64,000 nucleotides of DNA, from positions 1 to 64,000 of the forward strand of contig NZ_JAPVBI010000001.1 of the NCBI RefSeq assembly GCF_026967925.1, written 5' to 3'. This DNA comes from Modestobacter sp. VKM Ac-2985. GTDB lineage: Bacteria; Actinomycetota; Actinomycetes; Mycobacteriales; Geodermatophilaceae. The notes beneath the pieces were generated by a model. It had not been told where the DNA came from. It did no database searches and saw only the letters and a list, made by a program, of their open reading frames with translations. Shown here one piece after another: positions 63,357 through 64,000 of this stretch (the stretch's first letter is position 1; each line of letters begins with the position of its first letter). The position numbers were made by a program, and so were the translations under genes.

Positions 63357-64000
63357 TCAGTACCAGTTGTGGGCCTGGGAGTGCGCCCACGCGGCACACG
63401 GGGTGCCGTAGCGGTCGGTGATGTAGTCCAGGCCCCAGGTGATCTGGGTGGCCGGGTTGGTGAGCCAGTCCGGGCCGGCCGCGGCCATCTTCGAACCGGG
63501 CAGCGCCTGCGGGATGCCGTAGGCGCTGGAGTTCGGGTTGTCGGCCGTGGGGTTCCAGTTGCTCTCCTTGGTCCACAGGCTGTCCAGGCAGGTGAACTCG
63601 CCGGCTCCCCAGCCGCGCTCGGCGACCATGGTCCGGCCGATGCTGCGGGGGTCACCGGTGGCGGTCCGGTCGGCGCTGCGGCTGGCGGCCTGATCGACCG
63701 GGCGGCTGGGTGCCGGGGCCGCCGGCGCGGCCGGGGCCACCCCGCCGCCGAGGGTGAGGCTCTGCCCGACGCGGAGCACGTTCGGGTCGCCGCCGATGGT
63801 GCCGCGGTTGGCGGCGTGGAGCGCCTGCCAGGTGGTGCCGTGCGCCGCGGCGATCTTGCCGAGGGTGTCGCCGGGGCGCACGACGTAGGTGCCGGTCGCC
63901 GCCGCGGGCGCGGCCGCCGGTGCAGCCGCCGGGGCAGAGCCGCCGCCGATGGTCAGCACCTGGCCGACGCGCAGCACGTTCGGGTTGCTGCCGATCGTGT
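63357..64000 (-). CDS. LysM-domain secreted cell-wall protein, 3' part
   Basis: The gene runs off the right edge; at least 214 residues of its C-terminal part are here. One whole LysM domain (YVVRPGDTLGKIAAAHGTTW then NPNVLRVGQ-like NRGTIGGDPNVLRVGQSL) and the end of another precede an Ala/Pro linker, then a transglycosylase-like C-terminal domain (FTCLDSLWTKESNWNPTADN, SSAYGIPQALPGSKM, WGLDYITDRYGTPCAAW) with the expected glutamate in KESNW. LysM binds peptidoglycan; the C-terminal domain probably cleaves it, as in resuscitation or aggregation-promoting factors. Confidence 0.88.
   Translation of the reverse strand, partial: TIGSNPNVLRVGQVLTIGGGSAPAAAPAAAPAAATGTYVVRPGDTLGKIAAAHGTTWQALHAANRGTIGGDPNVLRVGQSLTLGGGVAPAAPAAPAPSRPVDQAASRSADRTATGDPRSIGRTMVAERGWGAGEFTCLDSLWTKESNWNPTADNPNSSAYGIPQALPGSKMAAAGPDWLTNPATQITWGLDYITDRYGTPCAAWAHSQAHNWY

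Overview
The window is very GC-rich DNA with GTG starts almost as common as ATG, tight ATGA/GTGA stop-start overlaps, and many genes whose start codon sits 6-8 nt after a -10-like hexamer (leaderless style). Gene content (complete mycothiol-era actinobacterial hallmarks such as egtABCDE, a SigK/RskA-type sigma pair, a class F sortase, an ActP/DUF485 acetate uptake pair) points to an actinobacterium; my best guess is the Geodermatophilaceae (Blastococcus, Geodermatophilus, Modestobacter), by inference only. No transposase, integrase, CRISPR array or tRNA was seen, so this reads as ordinary chromosome.

Layout. 1-70: the last bases of a 5S rRNA and its terminator, so an rRNA operon lies just to the left. 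315-2343 (minus): GntR/YtrA-type regulator, ABC ATPase and ABC membrane protein, with a perfect operator-like inverted repeat upstream. 2450-14726: a nitrogen-scavenging island: ureABCFGD, allantoinase and allantoicase on the plus strand, a three-subunit xanthine dehydrogenase family enzyme on the minus strand, and an 8-oxoguanine/guanine deaminase-like amidohydrolase diverging from it. Together they cover purine oxidation, ureide hydrolysis and urea hydrolysis to ammonia; uricase and the ureidoglycolate step are not in the window. 14740-18745 (minus): two tandem DUF4397 surface proteins, class F sortase, ECF sigma factor and RskA-like anti-sigma factor. 18838-24235 (minus): complete ergothioneine operon egtA-B-C-D-E.

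24480-36182: mixed housekeeping and accessory genes: MEDS/HATPase regulator, DUF309, SRPBCC, ACT-domain malic enzyme, PatB-like C-S lyase, Fpg/Nei glycosylase, HAD hydrolase, TspO-like protein, MBL-fold hydrolase, and a MacB/FtsX-type ABC exporter. 36419-42094: a two-component system whose kinase has a duplicated membrane half, an MFS exporter, a GyrI-like protein and a Rieske protein. 42263-47282: acetate permease operon, small membrane protein, manganese catalase, and a divergent kinase/response-regulator pair in which the kinase has an altered ATP-binding motif. 47392-53787: saccharopine-dehydrogenase-like protein coupled to a MutL/GlmL-like protein, YdbT/YdbS PH-domain proteins, rhodanese, fatty-acyl-CoA ligase.

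53941-63280: an L-arabinose (or related pentose) regulon: lipoprotein sugar-binding protein, double ABC ATPase, permease, LacI-type regulator, then araB-araD-araA. Near-identical LacI-type operators overlap the promoters of both transcription units, so one regulator probably governs uptake and catabolism together. The right edge carries the 3' part of a LysM cell-wall protein on the minus strand.

The most unusual items are two short in-frame repeat expansions at operon junctions (ureA/ureB and the xanthine dehydrogenase large subunit), the sortase relic left between the duplicated DUF4397 genes, the kinase with a tandemly duplicated sensor half, the Rieske protein with a second, ligand-less Rieske-like half, and a set of long perfect intergenic dyads.
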